64,000 nt of DNA, from assembly GCF_000143535.2 (NCBI RefSeq), contig NC_037320.1, positions 1,488,001 to 1,552,000 of the forward strand. Reading direction: 5' to 3'. Positions 60,400 through 64,000 of this stretch are shown in pieces. The translations under genes and the position numbers were made by a program. The DNA comes from Botrytis cinerea B05.10. Its lineage: Eukaryota > Ascomycota > Leotiomycetes > Helotiales > Sclerotiniaceae. Numbering within the stretch: the stretch's first letter is position 1; each line of letters opens with the position of its first letter. A model generated the notes under the pieces. That model did no database searches and was not told the DNA's origin. It saw only the letters and a program-made list of their open reading frames with translations.

Positions 60400-62033
60400 A
60401 ATGTATCAATATTTGATGTGGAAGATGTGCTTGTTTGAATATATGATGCCAGATAAGAGTTGTGGTGGAATCTTGCATCCATCCTAGCTATTTTGAAGAA
60501 ATTTGGTTGGATACCAGCTAAGATATATGGATCGACGCCCTCCCGTGCATTGTCCCGAAGTCCCGATCATCTGCCTACTCCATAAGAGTACACCGTTCGA
60601 GCCTGTGCATCATGTCCACATACTGGTAGTAGGACAGCGATGAAATATTATTTATTTACTGCTGTACAATGCTATCGTGGTTGAGACACTTCTGAACTAC
60701 TTTTTTCTTTTCCTTTTTTTCTTCTTTTCTTTTTTTCACACAAAATTGGAAGGGCTCTCGACGATAGAAAGCTGTCAACATGTCTGTTCCTCTCACCTGG
60801 AAAGTTTCAAAAATGTTGTGGCGGTTCGGGCGCCACGAGTTTAGCGATGGAAAATCAGGGTCCACATGTCAACACAACAGTTTCTGAAAATCTTCATGCA
60901 GATTCACCTGATGGCGCATTTCGAGTTCTACAGAGCATGCTGGAATCAGTCTCGTCTCACCCGGGAGTGTCAAGATTAGATTGCATTAGAATATTCATTG
61001 TTGAGCAGTTCCAAGTCTCGGTAATGGAAAGGGGCCAGTCCATAAGGCATGATCTTGGTCGATAGCAAAGAAGTGCCTCCACCATGTACCTACTGTGTCC
61101 TATGTACCCAGCAGCCACAACATGAACGTTGACATTAAATTCGCGCAATAATCGTCGCACTGCTGTACGTGTCACTCTCAAACATAATCGTCAGGGTGCA
61201 GGCCGCATCTGTCTAACGGCCATCAATATCCACGATATCGTCATTTTAGCGGAAAGGGTTGTCGCGTGAGTTGATGCGCTGAATTAAGCTTCCATGTTTC
61301 TCCTCTTCTCGATCATCTCGGGTCGACTGAGAGGGATGCATCGGAGAAGAGGCTTTCGCAGAGGATGATCAAAACCAAGAGTGACTCGAGACTCATCCAC
61401 GTGTACCGATGATTGGCTGGATAAATCATTTTGAAGGGTAACTACAACTACTCTGCGCTGCCAATTGACTCTGTGACGAGTGAGACAAGAAAAACACCTT
61501 GAGAGTTGCTGACTAGGGAGTCAAAACTGTCAAAAGTTAGTATGGATGAGGCATTATGTGATCATGAATCAAGGAAACCTTTTCATTCCTGCGAGAGTGC
61601 TGGGAAACTTCGTAGAGCCAACATACAAAGACTCATCTCATCATATTTGCAAAGCGGAACAACTCGTCACAAGTTCATTATTCGTTATCGTCGTGGCCCA
61701 AGAGAGAATTAAATATCTCATCTATCTGCCCTCTGCCCTCTGCCCTCTGCCCTGCTCTCTCAGGTAGAAACCAAGCTTTTTAATCGCACAGGTACCCGCC
61801 GTTCGCTCGCGAATCTTTCCACGAGGAGGGAGCAACCAACAATTGATTTCCTCGTTTTCAATCACAAAACGACAGGGAAACGGAGTCATTAATCACACCT
61901 CATCATTTTTTCCCGGGGAAGAATTTGGAATCCCTTTGCCCTAAACCTCTATATACTGCCTATACACGAGAATGCTTCCCTTCTCCTAAGATACACATCC
62001 TCTTTTCTTCTTTTCCAGTTTGATTTTCACAAT
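60400..62033. other. Intergenic, no gene seen
   Basis: About 1.6 kb between tRNA-Ser and PPN1. It has a T/C-rich block at 60700-60740 and four TGCCCTC repeats at about 61728-61752. Short open frames (60847-61065, 61506-61767) have no recognisable product. Confidence 0.5.
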
Positions 62034-64000
62034 ATGCGTTTCAACGCAATATGCATAGCAGTCTGTCTGCTTCAATGTTCTCCTGCTGCCGTTGCCAAAC
62101 CCCTCGGTACCACCCAATCAAGCCTGCAAGTGCCATTGGAGGACCTGGATACTACACACCATCAGCATGTTTCCTCCAAACGTCTGCATGGTAGATTCTT
62201 GCACATTACAGGTGGGGCTAAATCACTATTTCGCCATTCAATGTTCCTGCACGATGCTCATTTATTACAGATTTACATCAAGATCCTCACTACAAAGTAT
62301 TCTCTTCCACCGACGAAGATGATGCTTGCCACAGAGGCAAAGGAACCGCTGGAACATACGGAGCGGAAACCTCGGATTGCGATACGCCTCCTACCCTTAT
62401 AGACGCGACTTTTAAATGGATAAAGGAAAATGTGAGGGATAACGTGGATTTTGTTGTATGGACAGGGGACAGGTTGGTTCTGCTTTTACGAGCAGCCAAT
62501 CGTCGCAACGACGATTTGGCTTTGTGCGAGGAGAGATGCTGATTCAGAATAGTGCACGACATGACAGCGACGAAAAGATTCCTAGAGTTCAAGACGAGGT
62601 CCTCGATACGAATAGAAAGATCGCAGATAAATTCCTGGAGACTTTCGGCGATGGGCACGATTTGTCGATTCCGGTTATATCAACATTTGGCAATAACGAT
62701 ATCCTTCCACATAACATTTTACTTTCGGGTCCGAATAAATGGTTGAAGACGTACACAGATATATGGGATAAATTCATACCAGAAGAACAGAGACACGGGT
62801 TTCAACGAGGAGGATGGTATTACGTCGAGGTTATTCCTAAGAAATTGGCCGTCTTCAGTCTTAATACTTTATACTTTTTCAGCCATAATGCTGCCGTGGA
62901 TGGTTGCGCATTGCGCTCAGAGCCAGGATACGAGCATATGGAATGGCTTCGAATTCAACTACAATTTATGCGCGACCGCGGAATGAAAGTTATCCTTACT
63001 GGACATGTACCTCCTGCTCGAACAGACAGCAAATCACTGTGGGATGAAACCTGTTGGCAAAAATATACCTTGTGGCTCCAGCAGTATCGGGATATTATTA
63101 TCGGAGGTTTATTTGGGCACATGAATATTGATCATTTCATGATACACGACACTAAAGATATTGATCTCTTATTATTTGACGGCAAATCTGTTGCGCCTCC
63201 TCGCGCGCTGATGGACGACGAGTTTACAATTTCATCTGCTGGAGATTACTTGGATGATCTTCGAGAAGATTGGTCTGGATTACCTAATCCAAAACACCTC
63301 CCGATTCCCATGGACACTAAAGAGGAAGAGTTGGACTACTCAGAGTCGGATAAAGATCCAAAGAAAAAGAAAAAGTCCAAGAAGGACAAGAAGAGAGACA
63401 AAAAGAAGAAAGAGCTCAAGAAGTTTGGAGGTCCATGGGGTGAAAGATTTGTGATAACACACGTTGGGCCGAGTATTGTGCCCAATTACTTTCCTACTCT
63501 TCGGGTCATTGAGTACAATATTACGGGGTTGGACAACTTGCCGACTTGGTCCAATTCAGTTGTGAGCAGTGATGAGCAAATTGATTGGCTTGATCAAGAA
63601 GAAGAGGGTCAATTCAACGTCGATACCGTTGAGGATTTGATTTACATAGACAATGGCGATGTCTCTATCGAGAAAAAGAGGAAGCATCAGAAAGACAAGA
63701 AGAAGTTCAAGAACCCGACGCCGTCCAATCCAGGATTCATTATTCCTTCGCCTCCTTCAAAAGACGCGCCTCCGGGACCTGCATATTCTCCTCAAAGTCT
63801 AACGTTACTTGGGTATACTCAATATTTTGCCAATTTGACCTACATCAACAACCTTGAACTGAAATCAGAGAGATCCGACGACGAGATTGATGTGGAGAAG
63901 TGGCGTAAGGGTAAACATGGCGGAAAGGTTCCAAAGGATGATGACCCAAACCCACACGCCTTTCATTATCAAGTCGAGTATGACACTTTCACGGATCCAA
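62034..64000 (+). CDS. PPN1: Endopolyphosphatase Ppn1, 3' end beyond the window
   Basis: Exons 62034-62211, 62271-62472 and 62553 to the window edge. The N-terminus (MRFNAICIAVCLLQCSPAAV) is a signal or signal-anchor. The metallophosphatase domain begins with FLHITDLHQDPHYK (metal-binding D and H), DFVVWTGDSARHD (next metal site, across the intron) and STFGNNDILPHN. The distal metal ligands follow in ILTGHVPPAR and GGLFGHMNIDHF. A long Lys-rich insert (KKKKKSKKDKKRDKKKKELK, about residues 375-395) separates these from YFPTLRVIEYNITG and TLLGYTQYFANLTYINN. Ppn1 cleaves inorganic polyphosphate inside the vacuole, and in yeast is activated by proteolysis there. The join at GACAG|TGCACG restores GDSARHD exactly. 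At least about 610 residues are seen; the missing part is the conserved C-terminus. Length and layout otherwise fit. Confidence 0.9.

Overview
The window is nuclear DNA of a filamentous ascomycete. Genes carry short GT-AG introns (about 50-60 bases) with CTAAT/CTGAC-like branch points. The gene set (tvp18, AIM21, MCM10, RNase H2B, DUO1, PBY1, PMC1-type Ca2+-ATPase, SIR2-type deacetylase, PPN1) is ascomycete. Overall protein character and the spacious AT-rich intergenic DNA suggest a leotiomycete of the Sclerotiniaceae (Botrytis/Sclerotinia relatives); that placement is inference.

Layout. 0.8-1.5 kb: Golgi protein Tvp18. 3.4-6.8 kb: Aim21-type actin-patch protein. 9.2-12.7 kb: secreted/vacuolar acid trehalase interrupted by one in-frame TGA. 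13.6-15.0 kb: decayed SET-domain gene with several stops and frameshifts. 15.9-23.7 kb: a compact cell-cycle block, with Mcm10 (-) and RNase H2 subunit B (+) sharing one promoter, and Duo1 (-) and a Cdk-site-rich unknown protein (+) sharing another; both promoters contain CGCG-core (MCB-like) boxes. 24.4-26.9 kb: a SurE phosphatase reading frame and a TTL-ligase reading frame that I join through one intron into a full Pby1. 30.1-30.8 kb: a four-exon Lys/Ala/Pro-rich small protein whose exons are too short to appear as long open frames.

30.9-41.6 kb is a gene-poor stretch of more than 10 kb, full of microsatellites (two period-8 arrays, a 12-base array, several short ones), with one frameshifted gene remnant and one doubtful small ORF. 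41.7-46.1 kb: vacuolar-type Ca2+-ATPase, convergent with a SIR2-family deacetylase (47.1-48.8 kb, -). 49.5-54.0 kb: ten-exon aromatic-exporter-like membrane protein with one GC-AG intron. Then tRNA-Trp (54.0 kb), an intronless GC-rich methyltransferase (54.9-55.7 kb), a gene remnant on the minus strand, an NCS1 nucleobase/vitamin permease (58.1-59.8 kb), tRNA-Ser (60.3 kb, -), and endopolyphosphatase PPN1, which runs off the right edge.

Most genes are unrelated housekeeping functions. The only neighbourhood with an evident common theme is the cell-cycle block at 16-24 kb. PMC1 and PPN1 both belong to vacuolar Ca2+/polyphosphate physiology, but lie 16 kb apart with no sign of linkage. I saw no mobile element with intact coding capacity, no CRISPR array and no biosynthetic cluster. 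The strongest unusual features are the single-stop trehalase, the decayed SET gene beside it, the Pby1 intron junction, and the repeat-rich gene desert. I do not find a clear new biological system.
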